Shown here piece after piece: positions 63,554 to 64,000 of a stretch of DNA of 64,000 nucleotides (its first letter is position 1; the number at the start of each line of letters is the position of its first letter). The stretch lies in NCBI GenBank assembly GCA_964551035.1, contig CAZKBK010000026.1, positions 1 through 64,000 on the forward strand, given 5' to 3'. The notes beneath the pieces are model-generated. The model had not been told where the DNA came from. It worked only from the letters and a program-made list of their open reading frames with translations, and ran no database searches. Made by a program: the position numbers and the translations under genes. The stretch is from Chryseosolibacter sp964551035 (GTDB lineage: Bacteria > Bacteroidota > Bacteroidia > Cytophagales > Cyclobacteriaceae).

Positions 63554-64000
63554 CGGGCCCTGGCCTTCAGTATAGGGTTGTATGGACCGTATTTGTGTTC
63601 CGCTTCAGTGAAACCATCGGCGTACGGACCGAACGGATGGTCTACCGGTTTTTGCGTGACGTCGGGCCAGTCACCCGCAAAGACGCGGTGCGGCCGTGGC
63701 ATCGAATTTACGAATGCCGCAATGTCCCATGCCTCTTCGTCGGTCAGCACGGGATTGTCGAAGGTCGCCCCGTAGGGCATGTTTGCCTTGATGAAGGCGG
63801 CGAACTTTGAAACGCGGAAGAGTCCTGCGGCGGTGTTGTAACTGTGCAGTCCCCAGAGCGGGGGATATTTCCATTCGATCTTGTTCTCTGCTTTGACCCC
63901 CTGCCCGTTCTTTCCATGGCAATGCGAACAATATTTCAGGTAGGCCGCCTTACCCTGAACCGGGTCGGCGGGCCGCTTAAGGAAAGGCAGCGTGACGAGC
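63550..64000 (-). CDS. TsdA-like c-type cytochrome, 5' end beyond window
   Basis: About 149 C-terminal residues are visible; the frame is open to the edge, so ATG 63780 is internal. There is one haem motif CSHCH (AAYLKYCSHCHGKNGQG), then a FAAFIKANMPYGATF segment with Met as possible axial ligand, DEEAWDIAAFVNSMPRP and a C-terminus with HPFGPYADGFTEAEHKYGPY, a pattern I associate with thiosulfate dehydrogenase TsdA and related dihaem cytochromes. It overlaps the TauE/SafE gene by four bases. Identification as TsdA is inferred from the tail motifs and context. Confidence 0.8.
   Translation of the reverse strand, partial: LVTLPFLKRPADPVQGKAAYLKYCSHCHGKNGQGVKAENKIEWKYPPLWGLHSYNTAAGLFRVSKFAAFIKANMPYGATFDNPVLTDEEAWDIAAFVNSMPRPHRVFAGDWPDVTQKPVDHPFGPYADGFTEAEHKYGPYNPILKARAR

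Overview
The window (about 55% G+C, estimated by eye) looks like chromosome of an environmental Bacteroidota, most likely order Cytophagales (Chryseolinea/Ohtaekwangia-like). This is an inference from two SusC/SusD pairs, four FtsX/MacB-type permeases without an adjacent ATPase, PadR-permease modules, a LytS/LytTR pair, a membrane AraC-TPR regulator and TAnnTTTG promoter elements. I see no rRNA, tRNA, CRISPR array or intact insertion sequence.

Region 1 (1-6626, + strand) is the most unusual part. Eight co-directional genes with small gaps include a window-truncated protein ending in the C-terminal domain of the cyanobactin protease PatG, a LamG/beta-propeller protein, a second stand-alone PatG C-terminal-domain protein, a putative lipoprotein ending in a self-cleaving Hint (hedgehog/intein) domain, and four small Cys-containing peptides. 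The peptides share an N-terminal pattern MK(L/I)xx(L/M)xS, and two of them share a detailed C-terminal cysteine framework. I read this as a candidate ribosomal-peptide or secreted Cys-rich peptide system; the protease domain, if there is one, lies upstream of the window.

Region 2 (6765-20288) is mostly small secreted or membrane genes of unknown function. It also holds a 15-copy heptamer repeat, a PAS membrane sensor without output domain, a LytS/LytTR two-component pair and a large FtsX-type permease. Region 3 (20565-34306) opens with a 5'-truncated serine-hydrolase remnant overlapping a MocR-type regulator that has a clear GGTACA operator. Then come a frameshifted DoxX-like gene, a hydrolase with Cys in the nucleophile elbow, an arylamine N-acetyltransferase, a DoxX protein, an amidohydrolase, and a tight operon of three CxxCxxxH carboxymuconolactone-decarboxylase/peroxidase-like enzymes with a TonB-dependent receptor, an MFS transporter and a DUF3179 protein. 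This suggests uptake and oxidative or detoxifying handling of a small organic compound.

Region 4 (34588-40468, - strand) is a SusC/SusD/surface-lipoprotein operon closed by a strong terminator. Region 5 (40856-48274) has two divergent PadR-permease modules flanking a ferritin and a small unknown gene. Region 6 (48453-57727) carries siaC, mddA (methanethiol S-methyltransferase), an AraC-TPR membrane regulator, a bicupin, a fourth permease and a LolA-like/TPR protein. Region 7 (57828-62605, - strand) is a second SusC/SusD pair with its own terminator and no carbohydrate-active enzyme nearby. The window ends in a TauE/SafE sulfite-exporter-like gene translationally coupled to a TsdA-like cytochrome c that runs off the edge, a probable sulfur-oxidation unit.
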